DNA of 64,000 nt. It comes from Mycobacterium uberis (lineage in GTDB: Bacteria > Actinomycetota > Actinomycetes > Mycobacteriales > Mycobacteriaceae). This document shows, piece by piece, positions 37,601 to 47,445 of this stretch. Position 1 is the stretch's first letter; the number at the start of each line of letters is the position of its first letter. Position numbers and translations under genes: made by a program. Where the stretch lies: positions 57,196 through 121,195 of the forward strand of contig NZ_QAYL01000008.1 in the NCBI RefSeq assembly GCF_003408705.1, in the 5' to 3' direction. The notes beneath the pieces are model-generated. The model did no database searches. It saw only the letters and a program-made list of their open reading frames with translations, and was not told the DNA's origin.

Positions 37601-38420
37601 AACGGATGGAGGGTGGGAGGAACAGCACCCTCCACTTCCGAATTTGGTTGACTGACTGATCTGATGTCCTCTACACGCGGTGTCAGCGCGGACAGCTGTC
37701 GTTAGCCAGCCTTATCTGGGCACGGTTCCACGTTACGGATAGTTCGTCGTCGACACTACGGACCTGTGCCACGCGTAGCGAGTCGGTGCACAACACCTGC
37801 GGATCGGTGACGATCGCATCGACCTGGCTCAGCCGATCTGGACTCTCCGGCCGCAAGAGCAGTACCGAGTGTTGGTCGGCCAAGCCCTACTCCAGCGTGG
37901 CGGCGAGTGCCTCACGCCACTTTCGGCAAGCCTTAGGCGTGGCCGCCAACGACGCGGTGCTGGCCAGCTCCACGTTGCCGATAGCGGCGCTAATCAACCC
38001 GGCGAAGGTTTGGATGACCGCGAACCTATCGGCCGCGCATTCGAGCGGGCTCCGAGGCAAAGACACTGGATGTGCCGGCGGGTGGGATCGCCGATACTGA
38101 CGACGATACGTGGAAGCGGGTAGCTCAAGCTAGCCGACGTGACACTAGACTGGGTCCGCGCTGCGTCGAGTACGACACGGTTCGGTTCATCGTCGCCAGT
38201 GTTGTCCAGGCCACCCACTTAGATCCCGGCGTGGCTCTCACCGCGTCAACAACGCCGGCCAAATACCTAGCGAAAAGCGCCCCTGGCTTTTTTGCGTAGC
38301 GGAATTTGAGGTGACTTTGACGCTAGACTCAACACCGGCTTTAGTGATCGAGAAGCCGATCGCTACAGTGCGCACCGCCAACGTCGTCGTATCGATGCGC
38401 CGATGCTCAATTGTTGCTCA
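34606..38420 (-). pseudogene. ctpH: ctpH, large P-type metal cation-transporting ATPase (pseudogene)
   Basis: CtpH-type proteins are P-type ATPases of about 1,540 residues with a long N-terminal extension. Over 3.8 kb of minus strand, family motifs survive in broken frames. The phosphorylation site is INAVCFDKTGTLSENQLRVM (near 36100). LLTGDHPIATATTASKLGMA (near 35540) is the TGDxxxTA hinge, and upstream of it lie YARRHHRFLQQQTFLSG and DTPRAVVTELLPNLGNH. Near the C-terminus are GMLLVDGGIESLLSSI and the membrane-domain piece LNTRQLLLVKTLTDMLAATA. Dozens of frameshifts and stops are present. The N-terminal half (36.5-38.4 kb) is harder to read. Position between Rv0424c and Rv0426c matches Rv0425c. 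Ends are approximate. Confidence 0.87.
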
Positions 38421-38440
38421 GAGCTAGATGGAGGCGCCGA

Positions 38441-38884
38441 TCAATTGGTGCTCCGCAGTTCGGTAGTGATCGTGCGACGGCTAGTCGTTTTCTTGGCAGC
38501 CGGTTTGCTGGTGGCTTTGCGTGGCGGGGTCTTGTGGGGCACCGGCTCGAATTTCGCTTTCTCCGCCGGCGCAGCAGCGTCCGGTTTTTGGTTTATTTTG
38601 TGCAGCAACAACGCGCTGCCGCCGACCGCCAACAGCACCGGCCACTCGACCAGGCCAGCAGCACCAAGCGCTCCCAACGCCAACGCGGCTGCTGGCGTCG
38701 AGTGACTGCCTGTCTTGATTCCGCGTCTAACACCGTCCGCGGCTCCCACCACGCCGCCGACAACACCATTCACCGCAGCGCCACCCACTGCGCCCGCGGC
38801 GGCTTTGGTTGCCGTGGCCACCTGACTTACCGTTTTACCGAGACCTCTACCCACGCCGCGGACTGCCCCGCCGACGACGCTCAT
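38441..38884 (-). CDS. Conserved Ala/Gly-rich membrane-associated protein (Rv0426c type)
   Basis: A 147-residue protein matching Rv0426c. The N-terminal half is Gly/Ala/Val-rich (VVGGAVRGVGRGLGKTVSQV then AGAVGGAAVNGVVGGVVGAA), like amphipathic glycine-zipper helices. A hydrophobic helix, AALALGALGAAGLVEWPVLL, sits in the middle, and the C-terminus is a Lys/Pro/Ala-rich basic tail (RKATSKPAAKKTTSRRT). ATG 38884 is chosen over GTG 38890 because GGGAG (38890-38894) is correctly spaced for it and the length then equals the M. tuberculosis protein. It would have been the first gene of a ctpH operon; ctpH behind it is dead, but the Rv0424c-type gene beyond is intact. Function unknown. Confidence 0.83.
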   Translation of the reverse strand: MSVVGGAVRGVGRGLGKTVSQVATATKAAAGAVGGAAVNGVVGGVVGAADGVRRGIKTGSHSTPAAALALGALGAAGLVEWPVLLAVGGSALLLHKINQKPDAAAPAEKAKFEPVPHKTPPRKATSKPAAKKTTSRRTITTELRSTN

Positions 38885-39113
38885 GATCACTCCCTGGTCT
38901 TAGTCGCTCTCGTTGCAAACCCCGTGGCGACGGTTGTATGCTCGCTGAGCGCAAAATTAACAGCAACAACGAAAATTATTCTCCAACATCGGACAATCGA
39001 AAGCCTGCCATGTTGCAAACGCGCATACAACGAGCAGTTGGGTGCCAATTTCTGACAGTTACTTTGCGCACGGTCAACGTTGCGCCCGGCGAACCGCGGT
39101 GTACGTTTGCTAG

Positions 39114-39932
39114 TCAATGCTTTAGATTGCCGAGAACTAGCGCGTGGTCACTGTGAGCCTTGCTTTTGCGCTCATCGCGGACGATCTGCGCGTCAGTCAC
39201 CCGGCTGGCTAACCGCTGGCGAGGTGAGGATAAAGTCGATGCGTATACTCTGCTTCTTGGGGAACCGTAGCTGGGTGTAGTTTCAGTCGGTGTAGACGCC
39301 GAGTCCCGGGGTGAAGGGCCGTGCCATGTCGGTGAATCGCGTATCGACGATGGCATTGAACGCTTTACATTCCGGCTCGGAGATGTGGGTGCAACCGGTA
39401 AAGAATTTGGTGCTCCACACGTCTTTGTCGGTTAGGGTGATATTCCAGTAACCGACCAATGCGATTTGTGCAGTAAGGTCGTCGCGTAGCCAGTCTTCGT
39501 CCCTGTTACGCGCAGCAAGCCAATCTAGCTTGTTAGGTGTAATGAGGGTCGTCTATTGCGCGGCCGTTAGGCACATATAGACTCTACACCCGTACGCTGC
39601 AGCACGTGGCGCCCACAGCGCGGGCTTCTAGGGTAGCGGCCACGGTTGGCTTGCTACTCCAGTAGGGCTGGCCGTAGCAACCGTTCTGTACGTCCTCGAG
39701 GTCGGTGCGGGAGGCTATCGCGACGCCGTTCCACTGGTTGAAAGCTGACGTGGGCGGTCTGACAGCCGAGTTCGTACAGCAGCAGGGTGGGGAACTGGCT
39801 ATCGGAGCACTTGGTCTCCTGCATGGCCAGCGCGTCGACGTCGGCGTGCACCAACCAGTCGACGACATAATCTAGACGGGCGCTAATCGAATTTATGTTC
39901 CAGGTGGCCAGGCGCAGGGTGCTGTCGGGCAT
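39114..39932 (-). pseudogene. xthA: xthA, exodeoxyribonuclease III (pseudogene)
   Basis: XthA is the AP endonuclease/3' exonuclease of base excision repair. The N-terminal part is open: LRLATWNINSISARLDYVVD then VDALAMQETKCSDSQFP, including the conserved catalytic Asn and Glu. The frame then breaks. VAIASRTDLEDVQNGCYGQP is in a second frame and GNWNIT-like sequence near 39460 in a third. Near the end VMDAQIVRDERKSKAHSDHA with LVLGNLK (39114-39190) holds the SDHxP catalytic His. Several frameshifts make it dead. Matches Rv0427c in position. Repair of abasic sites would depend on endonuclease IV (Nfo), encoded elsewhere. Confidence 0.88.
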
Positions 39933-39941
39933 GGCTAGACA

Positions 39942-40740
39942 TTATGACTGTATGACTGTGCGGTGAAGTAGTGACTGCGATGGTGGAGCCCGGCACCCCA
40001 AAGGCTTGGACAAGGCGCCGATGGCGGTAGCGGTCGTGTCCTCATCAACACACAGGTAACCACGTGTCGTGTCGCGCCGCGCGCTCCGGGCCAACAGTTC
40101 CCTGCACAGCCGCCCCACGTGGCCGGTCACGTTCGGGTCGTCTGCGCCGCACAGTGTTGAAAGGCCCACCCACTGGGTGTCGTCGGGTGCGTTGGTCACG
40201 GCTGCCCGCACGGCCGTGGCATCCGGGTGGGTGCTCAACATCAGCTCGCCGTCGATGATTGTGGTGAGTACGTCAACGGACACGCACTGGTGGAACAGTT
40301 GCAGTCAGGCATCGTCGGGGTGGGTCGACAAGGTGTATGGCCCGGTGCACTGTGCGGATGGACCCGTTCTGCACGACGACCCGCTCGGTGTGTTGGTTGG
40401 TCAGGGTGGCATTGGTGCAAGCAGTCAAGGATAGCTGTAGTGGTGTCAGGCTGCAGCGGAGGTACTAACCGAGAATTGCTGGAATGGCAGCTGTGTGAAC
40501 AGAAATACTCGGTGGCACTGTCGATTTGGCATCGAGTACGGCTCCATGCCTGACCCCGTAGCAGCCAGCTGTCGAGCCAAGTCTGTTCGATGCCTGTGCC
40601 TGTCTTGGTCCGCACCGGTACCATCGGATCGACCTCTAAGTGGTCCTACGGTGCCGGTCAGCGGTGGGATCAAACCGGCAGGAAGCTGGTACCGCACCGT
40701 GACCAGGGTTCTGAGATCCGGTCACCAGACCATTAGTGAC
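39942..40740 (-). pseudogene. GNAT-family acetyltransferase, Rv0428c type (pseudogene)
   Basis: Minus-strand pieces match the roughly 300-residue M. tuberculosis Rv0428c. These are VRYQLPAGLIPPLTGTVG near the start, WLDSWLLRGQAWSRTR, and VDVLTTIIDGELMLSTHPDA (near 40280). AVTNAPDDTQWVGLSTLCGA leads into the acetyl-CoA binding region GHVGRLCRELLARSARRDTT and RGYLCVDEDTTATAIGAL. Frameshifts near 40620, 40440 and 40290 break it. The start overlaps the def stop, as expected for a def-Rv0428c-xthA operon of which only def is now intact. Confidence 0.82.
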
Positions 40741-41326
40741 CGAACGGATCGCGCGCCTCGCCTGGCATCCACGACAGTCCGGGAACACCCCAGTGGTGTG
40801 ACTTGATGGCCCGTTTCGCACTGCGGGCGTGTCGGCCAATGAGGCAGTCTAGATACAGCAAGCCATCTAGGTGTCCGGTTTCGTGCTGCAGCATCCGTGC
40901 GAACAGGTCAGTGCCTTCGATAGCGACCGGACTGCCATCGGCGCCCAGGCCAGTGACACGTGCCCACTGCGCACGCCCGGTAGGGAATGACTCGCCGGGA
41001 ACCGATAAGCAACCTTCGTCGTCGGTATCCGGGTCGGGCATTGTTTCGGGTATCTCGGAGGTTTCCAAGATCGGGTTGATGACTACACCGCGACGGCGGG
41101 CGGTCTGTCCCCGATCTTCGGCGCAATCGTAGACGAATACCCGCAGTCCGTACCCGATCTGGTTAGCAGCTAGGCCGACCCCGTGGGCGGCGTCCATCGT
41201 GTCATACATAGTGGAGATCAATCCGTTCAACTCAGCTGGCAGCGAACCGTCGGCGGCGACCTGCACCGGTGCCGTCGACGTGTGTAGCACCGGATCGCCC
41301 ACAATGCGAATGGGTACGATTGTCAT
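40733..41326 (-). CDS. def: Peptide deformylase
   Basis: Def removes the formyl group from the N-terminal methionine of new proteins and is essential in most bacteria. The 197-residue protein has all three metal-site motifs: [11 protein letters not shown] (motif 1), [12 protein letters not shown] (motif 2, with the ligand Cys) and [15 protein letters not shown] (motif 3, HExxH; the Gly after Thr is normal for mycobacterial Def). An insertion between motifs 1 and 2 ([13 protein letters not shown] and beyond) is also typical of the mycobacterial enzymes. The ATG at 41326 gives [14 protein letters not shown]. First gene of a minus-strand operon whose next genes are decayed. Matches Rv0429c. Confidence 0.96.
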   Translation of the reverse strand: MTIVPIRIVGDPVLHTSTAPVQVAADGSLPAELNGLISTMYDTMDAAHGVGLAANQIGYGLRVFVYDCAEDRGQTARRRGVVINPILETSEIPETMPDPDTDDEGCLSVPGESFPTGRAQWARVTGLGADGSPVAIEGTDLFARMLQHETGHLDGLLYLDCLIGRHARSAKRAIKSHHWGVPGLSWMPGEARDPFGH

Positions 41327-41571
41327 GGTCGGCTAGCTTAAGCCCGCCGACCAAGCGGGGCGGAACAGCCTGAGGTGGAGGTACTTCCCAGCCGTGCAGC
41401 GGCGAGGGGACGATTGGTTAACGCACTTGAGGCAAGTGGGCCGACTCGCGGTTCTGGGTTACGTGGCTGATGCTTGCCGGCATGGTTCAATATGCGCACG
41501 AGGCGTGCCTTGATGTAAGTCAAGTAATCGAGCAATTTGAGAATCCGCGGGAAGGGTCCAGGGAAATCGAT

Positions 41572-41880
41572 ATGGACGGCGCCATGCCGTGGGCACATCA
41601 AGCGGAGGACGATGCTGGGATCGCTGATGGGCTTACTCGTCGTGAACATGACATCCTGGCGTTTGAACGTCAGTGGTGGAAGTTTGCTGGTGTCAAAGAA
41701 GAAGCCATCAAAGAGTTGTTCTCTATGTCGGCGACGCGCTACTATCGGTTGCTCAATGCTCTGGTCGATCGCCCGGAGGCGTTGGCTGCTGATCCGATGC
41801 TGGTGAAGCGACTGCGGCGATTGCGCGCTAGCCGTCAGAAAGCGCGTGCGGCGCGTCGCCTAGGTTTCGAAGTAACCTGA
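41572..41880 (+). CDS. DUF3263 small helical protein (Rv0430 type)
   Basis: A 102-residue, highly charged helical protein beginning MDGAMPWAHQAED. The core TRREHDILAFERQWWKFAGV, then KEEAIKELFSMSATRYYRLL, reads as a helix-turn-helix-like DUF3263 domain (about residues 20-70). The tail RRLRASRQKARAARRLG is strongly basic. ATG 41572 follows AGGGAAAT and gives the same length as Rv0430; the frame stays open to 41470, so a longer form cannot be excluded. It lies 42 bp before virR on the same strand. In M. tuberculosis the two are neighbours too. The fold suggests nucleic-acid binding, which is inference. Confidence 0.88.
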   Translation: MDGAMPWAHQAEDDAGIADGLTRREHDILAFERQWWKFAGVKEEAIKELFSMSATRYYRLLNALVDRPEALAADPMLVKRLRRLRASRQKARAARRLGFEVT

Positions 41881-41922
41881 CCACCCTGTGGTTTTGTAGG
41901 CTCTGGCCCATTTCTGGATAAA

Positions 41923-42414
41923 GTGGGCTTGATGAATAGGCGCATCCCCGACTCTTCGGGGCTTCCCCTGCGAGCCATGGTGATGGTGCTGCTGTTCCTC
42001 GGCGTTATATTCTTGTTACTCGGGTGGCAGGCCCTGGGTTCATCTGGAAATTCTGACGATTACTCGACGTCGCCGATGTCGAGTATGACCAGTACTGTCA
42101 CCATCACGGCGTCTACTTCGATAAGTAACAAACCCGCGACGAACCAGGCTGAAGTCCGTGTATACAACATCTCTTCGAAAGAAGGCATAGCTGCACGCAC
42201 CCGTGACCAGCTCGCCACCGCTGGTTTTAAAGTCACTGAGGTCGGCAACCTGGTGGTGTCTGATGTCTCGGCTACCACGGTGTACTACTCGGACGCCGAA
42301 GGAGAACGTGCCACCGCGGACGCAGTGGGTCAGAAATTAGGAACGCCCGTCGAGCCGCGCATCGCTGCAATCACCAACCAGCCGCCGGGCGTCATCGTCC
42401 TGGTAACGGGCTGA
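41923..42414 (+). CDS. virR: VirR, LytR C-terminal-domain membrane protein (Rv0431)
   Basis: VirR affects the release of membrane vesicles and envelope stability in M. tuberculosis. The 163-residue protein has a short cytoplasmic start, one membrane helix (AMVMVLLFLGVIFLLLGWQA), a Ser/Thr-rich linker, and a C-terminal LytR_C domain (about residues 70-160). That domain includes VRVYNISSKEGIAARTRDQL, FKVTEVGNLVVSDVSATTVY and GVIVLVTG at the end. GTG 41923 gives the length I recall for Rv0431; ATG 41932 (three codons in) is an alternative. It lies 66 bp before sodC on the same strand. Confidence 0.92.
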   Translation: MGLMNRRIPDSSGLPLRAMVMVLLFLGVIFLLLGWQALGSSGNSDDYSTSPMSSMTSTVTITASTSISNKPATNQAEVRVYNISSKEGIAARTRDQLATAGFKVTEVGNLVVSDVSATTVYYSDAEGERATADAVGQKLGTPVEPRIAAITNQPPGVIVLVTG

Positions 42415-42480
42415 AGCTCTAACTTCAGGGCCCTTGCAGCCCGCTGCCAAATTTCGGGAACGTCAAGCTAGGCTCTCGCT

Positions 42481-43203
42481 ATGCCTAAACTTGCCGGTAA
42501 CCGCAATGTCTCTGCCGTCGCCAGGCCAGCATTGTCCTTGTTGTTTGCGGTGACTTGCGTTGCGCTGCTGAGCGCGTGTAGCCCGAATCAAGACCCAACC
42601 ACTTCGAACGGTACTACTCCGCCGGTTTGGACCGGCTTGTTCGCGCCGTCAGGAGTGTTGGGTGCCGAATCCGAGTCGGTGGGGATGCAGAGCATGACCA
42701 CTCATCTGAATGCGCCCGATGGTACCCAGGTTGCAACGGCGAAGTTTGAGTTCAACAACCGTTTCGTCACGATCACGATCGTGACGACCGGTACAGGTCA
42801 GCTGGTGCCCGGCTTCCACGGAGTGCACATCCACAAAGTGGGAAAGTGTGAGCCTAACTCGGTCGCACCAACCGGTGGTGCATCCGGTGACTTTTTATCC
42901 GCCGGCGGCCATTTTCAGGTGGCCGGACATACCGTCGAACCTGCCAGTGGCCACCTCACCTCACTTCAGGTGCGTAAAGACGGTACTGGGGCGCTGGTAA
43001 CCACTACGGATGCGTTCACCATAAATGATCTACTAGCCGACCAGAAGACTGCCATCATCATTCACGCCGGTGCCGACAACTTCGGCAACATTCCGCCTGA
43101 GCGCTACAGTCAGGTTAACGGCACACCGGGTCCCGACGCGACGACGATGAGTACCGGTGATGCCGGTAAACGGGTAGCGTGTGGTGTCATTGGCGCCGGT
43201 TAG
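42481..43203 (+). CDS. sodC: SodC, exported Cu,Zn superoxide dismutase lipoprotein
   Basis: SodC removes superoxide at the cell surface and helps resist the macrophage burst. It is 240 residues. The signal peptide ends in lipobox LSAC with Cys33. The metal-site histidines appear in [24 protein letters not shown] and [14 protein letters not shown]; the aspartate and disulfide cysteines (KCEP and RVACGVIG at the end) are also present. Some mycobacterial SodC enzymes bind copper only, and zinc-site loss cannot be judged here. The gene is intact and equals Rv0432 in length. A 10-bp palindrome (42765-42774/42777-42786) lies inside the coding sequence. Confidence 0.96.
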   Translation: MPKLAGNRNVSAVARPALSLLFAVTCVALLSACSPNQDPTTSNGTTPPVWTGLFAPSGVLGAESESVGMQSMTTHLNAPDGTQVATAKFEFNNRFVTITIVTTGTGQLVPGFHGVHIHKVGKCEPNSVAPTGGASGDFLSAGGHFQVAGHTVEPASGHLTSLQVRKDGTGALVTTTDAFTINDLLADQKTAIIIHAGADNFGNIPPERYSQVNGTPGPDATTMSTGDAGKRVACGVIGAG

Positions 43204-43204
43204 C

Positions 43205-44284
43205 TCACCAGTCAGCAGGGCGCACGCCTATGCCGGATTCGTCCGTTCACCACGGTCGACCATTGTCGTGGAGTGGAAGTTCGCGCTCGTCGCCGCGCAG
43301 ATCCGGTACTTAAGCAACGAAGCCACGGCGGTCATCGTCGAGATTGGCGAAACCCACGCGTGCACAAGGGATTGCTGGGCAACGCCGTCGAAGTTGTCGG
43401 CAGTATCTGTGAATGTGTCTTGGGTGACGATCCTATAGCCGCGGACTTTTGTGGGCCACCCTTTAGCCCAGTGATCCACTCAGAAGCTCACCGATACGCC
43501 GCGCTATGCTGAAACTAATCGAGCGTACTCAGTGGTGGAGCGAGCAGATGCTGATCTGAGGGTTCACGTACACGGCTGGTATCTCGTCGGCCAATAAAGT
43601 CATGTCAATCATGACGGCACTGCTTAACTACGATCTGCACTTGCTGGCGTTGTCTGTCGGTGTCCTCACCTTGGTGGAGCGCCGGGGACATCGGGTATGC
43701 CAGTGATCGGGCGATGATGTTTCAGCAGCTGCCCACCACTGGGCTGCCGTTTTACTTTCAGAAGTGGGCGGAGTTCGAAGGCTTTGGTCTACGACCAGAA
43801 GAATACCGGAATTATCGACCATGTCGACGAAATTCTTTGTGATATAAGAGATTACCTGTATTTAGGCACTCTGGAAGAGTGAATCTTCGACGGTGTTTCC
43901 AGCCTGCGTGAGCTGGGATGCACTGGTTGCGTCGACGCATTGCCTGGTTGTCGACATGGACTGTCGGCTAGATGCCGGCGAAGCACTGTCGACCACGGCC
44001 CCGGCATGTCCAGGAAAACAAGTGGTGTGTTGTCCGCTATGGGTTAGACGTTGGGATCATGAACGCTTGATAGTAACGAGAGGCTGGTGACTGAAGATCT
44101 TGCTGATGTTCTGACCCGGCTAGAGCAGGTGGCCAAGTCGCTGTATTGCGCCGAGGAGCTGGGTGCGGTGTCCGACATATGCCGCGAAGGTGCCTCATAT
44201 CAGCGACAGCATCAGGTCGCCGAAGAACATCGAGGCGATCTCCGTGCAGTCATCGATGTGTTGGTTGGCGAGCTGAACATTTAA
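43205..44284 (+). pseudogene. Glutamate-cysteine ligase-like protein, Rv0433 type (pseudogene)
   Basis: Pieces in changing frames follow the Rv0433 (YbdK-like carboxylate-amine ligase, GCS2 family) sequence I recall. The start region reads YAGFVRSPRSTIVVEWKFAL (family: VEWEFAL), then YLSNEATAVIVEIGET, VHKGLLGNAVEVVGSICECV, SSPWWSAGDIGYASDRAMMF then QQLPTTGLPFYFQKWAEFEG, and VQENKW in the metal-site region. The last 66 codons (44087-44284) are open: TEDLADVLTRLEQVAKSLYC to VDVLVGELNI. Several frameshifts and stops are present. It follows sodC directly, as in M. tuberculosis. Confidence 0.87.
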
Positions 44285-44294
44285 GTTCAGGTCA

Positions 44295-44948
44295 TGATGG
44301 ATCCTGAAGCCATCGAGCTGGCGATGGTGACACTCAAGTCGGCGCTGCTGTCAAGCGAAGATCTACTGCTGCGTATTTTCGATCCCCGCTACATCGCGTT
44401 GGTTACCGGTTGCATGCGCAGCGATGATCCCTAGTTCTGTGTGGTGCTGATCTTTCATGGTCGTTAGGTCGGCGTCGGCAAAACACGCTGTGATGTCGGC
44501 TTTCTGGTTAAAATTGTGGAATGCACCGATCTTAGTGCGGGCCTGTACAGAATGCGGTGCCGGACGGGTGAGTAAGTCTAGGTATGCGACTGGTTGCCCG
44601 TTGATTCCTACCCGCGAGCAATCGTGCGAACCTGACCCGATGAGCCGGGCAACCTAACCACCGATGTGCAGATCAGTAACATCGAAGACCTGGCGACGAC
44701 GTTATTTGAACGGGTCGCCACCGCTCGCGGCGCGGTACTGTCAAGCCGCGGGGCGCTACTGGATCTTTCCCACCGCGACGTTGGTGACGCCGGTCATTGG
44801 TTGTACGCTTTGGTGTTTGGACTGTCGATGGGTTCGCCTGACCGCTATACTGTGTTTGTGGTGTCGTCCGCGGCTCAATGTTGTGACGCACTCAACGAGC
44901 GCTATCGACTCCGTTACGGCGGTGGTTGAGTTTCGGTTGTCCGAGTAA
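44295..44948 (+). pseudogene. Lon N-terminal (LON substrate-binding) domain protein, Rv0434 type (pseudogene)
   Basis: From ATG 44295 the translation gives MMDPEAIELAMVTLKSALLS, then SEDLLLRIFDPRYIALVTGC (the LON-domain pattern LRIFEPRY). VVLIFHG follows, a later frame gives REVGG-like remnants, and CRGRVSKSRYATG. At 44666-44930 come ISNIEDLATTLFERVATARG and RGALLDLSHRDV. The end, VTAVVEFRLSE, stops at 44948. An in-frame stop at 44432 and frameshifts inactivate it. It is the last recognisable gene of the M. tuberculosis-collinear left block. Confidence 0.83.
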
Positions 44949-45153
44949 GCGTACAGTTTTGTCGATTGGTTGTGTTAGGCGTAGATCTGTACGTACGCGG
45001 TGAGACGTGGATTTGGGAGAATATATTTCGCCGAACTAGATGACGTCGGTAGAAAATTTTCATAGCGCTCGAACTTGAAACACGGACGTGGACAACACAA
45101 GCGATCAACTCTAGGGAACTCGGATTGACGACTGTTGCTCTGAATCTGGTTCT

Positions 45154-46340
45154 TCATGATTGAGGGTGGCGTTGAGGTCTGAATCCGCCGGTTTTCAGTA
45201 GTGATCGGGCGCGATGTAGTGAGTGAGATTGCGCAAGCCGAGGGCGGAGCGGTGTAGGTATTCGAGGTGGCCGTTGATCGCTTCGGTAGGGCCGTTGTAG
45301 GTGCCAGGATGATCGAAACAGGCCAGGATATCGGCTACTCGTTTCTATCCAGGTCAACTCGAGGGTGATCTCTTCCTGCAGAGCGTTTAGGACGCTATTG
45401 CTGAGCGTGTTGATCAGCGCCAATATCATTGTGCGGCCTTGCGCTTGGTTGGGTTCGTGGTAGACAGCGACGGTTCGCTAAGAGATCGACCAGACGACCT
45501 CGACCTCAACATGGGCATTGCTGGTGAACAGAGCGTGAAACTGACTCGCTTACTTGTCGGTAAGCAGATCGGCTCCAGTATGTAGAGTCTGCCGCGAGAC
45601 GTAGAGCGAATCAATCTTGCGGCCCCGATGCCCGCAGATGTCCAGCTACACGCGACGTCGGCACTCATCGAAGGCGTTGCCGGCCAAACTGACCACATGG
45701 AACGAGTCCATCACCGCCACCAACTCGGGTAGCTCTTCAGCAATAGCAGTTTTGAACCAGCTAAATCCTTCCCTGGCAACAACTTCCGCACCATAGCTCG
45801 ACTTTTGTGGCCGGCAAGCCAACCACTGTTGGAAGGCCTGTTTGGGGTATCCTTCGATGATATAGAGCAGCCGCGCCGACCTAGTACCCGGCGCAACCTT
45901 CAGCGGGACAACCCGTCCAGCGGTTCGGCGGCCTTACATGTGTCTTGACACCACACATGAGCGCAGCTGGCACACCGATAGCGACGGACAGAGACCGCCA
46001 AGATGATGGGCCGCTACCCAAACGGCTCATAGGCAAGTTGCCGGGCGCAGTGTCACACACAGCGTCTTGCGCTCCACAGCAGCAACACCAGCGGTCCTTG
46101 GCGGTGACGTTACAGGCCAATACCGCACGATCGGAATCCATGCACTGAGCTGTCACCTCCAACTCGAACTCATCAAAGAGGCAGAAAATGGCCAGATAAA
46201 CGCAGACTAAGCTCACACCACCGGTAACGTCATACCGACCTGCACCACACCCGCAACTGCGACAATCCCTTAAACAACCTTGCCAGGCTAAGACCCCAGA
46301 CATGGTAAAAATCCTTGTGTGGGAACGAAATAAGGACAGA
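45154..46340 (-). mobile_element. ISL3-family (IS1096/IS204/IS1001/IS1165-type) transposase relic
   Basis: Minus-strand pieces follow an ISL3-family transposase. The zinc-binding N-terminus is LACNVTAKDRWCCCCGAQDA (CxxC). Across frame breaks come PPNRWTGCPAEGC, KSRAMVRKLLPGKDLAG, ELPELVAVMDSFHVVSLAGN (the DPFHVV block with its catalytic Asp), AFDECRRRV-like and CGHRGRKIDSLYVSRQTLHT. The C-terminus reads HLEYLHRSALGLRNLTHYIA, then RSLLKTGGFRPQRHP. Many frameshifts and stops; about 1.19 kb, slightly shorter than a complete transposase gene. I could not find clean terminal inverted repeats or target duplications. It sits at the join of two blocks distant in M. tuberculosis and may have mediated that rearrangement. 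Confidence 0.78.
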
Positions 46341-46437
46341 TACAATAGTTAGAGATAAACGGAAACGACTCGTATTTCAGCAGTGTCGACACGACCGCTG
46401 CCTGCATGGGAGGAATCACCGCGAGTCATATTCCGCT

Positions 46438-47445
46438 AATGAAAATTTGTGTTGGCGAGCTAGGGCAATAATAGTCGCGGCAATGTTGAGCCGTTCGCCA
46501 CCGTCGAATGTAGAGCTACTACGCAAAGGTCACGATATCTAAATGGCTTGACTTCGTGGAGTTGGCGGGGCGTGCCGCGGTCTCTTCCGAGCCATACCCG
46601 CAGACGCTACCCGACGATGCCTTAAGCATGATTCGGAATCCGATCACCACGATGGGTGAGATTGTCAAGCATGTCACCTAAGCCTCGGCGCACTGGAGCA
46701 CAACGCTGACCAAGTTGATCAAGGGAGGTAGACCTGCTATTGACGATCAAAGGACGAACAAGGCTTGTCCATCAATGCTGCGGAATACTAAAACATTTCG
46801 CACTTTGCACTGGACTTCTTCCCGGCGACTGATACACACATGGGTGGCTGGATCGAGCAAGTAACAAAAGAAGCTAAAGACACCCCACGCCACGCGCTAG
46901 GCCTGCCGGAGGCGGCCGCACCCCCAACGCCGCTCAAGGTCCAAGCCTACGACGAGCTTTGCTTTCCAGAGCTAGGCAGTCCAATAGGGAGAACAGACTG
47001 GGCGTCGGCCCTTCGTCAGTACCCTGACGCTGTCGACTCCAACGAAAGCCGATGGCGAAGTCTTGTCATTGGATCCCCGCGCGAACCCCATCGATCTACT
47101 TCGGCTTCAGCAGCGGCGTCCAGCTCACCGACCCGGCAACAACGGTCGCCGTGATTAGTGTCTTCTGCACGCAATTGGTTAAACGGACGTTGATTTGCTC
47201 TGGGTCCAGTGGCTTCACCCGGATTCCGTAATTTGACCAAGTAAAGATTGTGCACGCGGTCAATCAAGCAGCCGTCTTTCCAGCTTGTCGTGCGGTCGTC
47301 CACCATGGCGACAATGGCACCACCGCAGGCATGCAAGCGGATCTTCCAACGTTGATCCTATGGCTTAGGCTCGACGATCAGCCGATCTGAGAAGCTGTCC
47401 TGCAATGGCTTGAATATCGTTGCATACCGCAATGTTTAGACTAGG
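46438..47445 (+). pseudogene. UDP-glycosyltransferase-like glycosyltransferase (pseudogene)
   Basis: The relic starts MKICVGELG, then ELLRKGHDI in another frame, the N-terminal Rossmann pattern of GtfB/UGT-type enzymes that glycosylate lipids or polyketides in mycobacteria (Rv1524/Rv1526c/Rv2958c type). Further pieces are MIRNPITTMGEIVKHVT, VTKEAKDTPRHALGLPEAAA then KVQAYDELCFPELG, RPFVSTLTLSTPT, EVLSLDPRANPI, IYFGFSSGVQLTDPATTVAV, LVKRTLICSG, and [20 protein letters not shown] with HHGDNGTTA. The last is the sugar-nucleotide-binding block, normally HHGGAGTT. It ends IPTLILWL-like at about 47360, with traces to 47445. Stops and frameshifts throughout. Not at home between Rv0434 and Rv2668 in M. 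tuberculosis order. Confidence 0.78.

Noticed and set aside
38411..39055. Forward open frame of 214 codons
   Set aside because: It is antisense to the intact Rv0426c-type gene (38441-38884), which matches a known protein and has a well-placed ribosome-binding site.
42765..42786. 10-bp perfect palindrome in sodC as an operator
   Set aside because: It encodes part of a conserved beta strand ([10 protein letters not shown]) in mid-gene; chance or codon constraint is the simpler reading.
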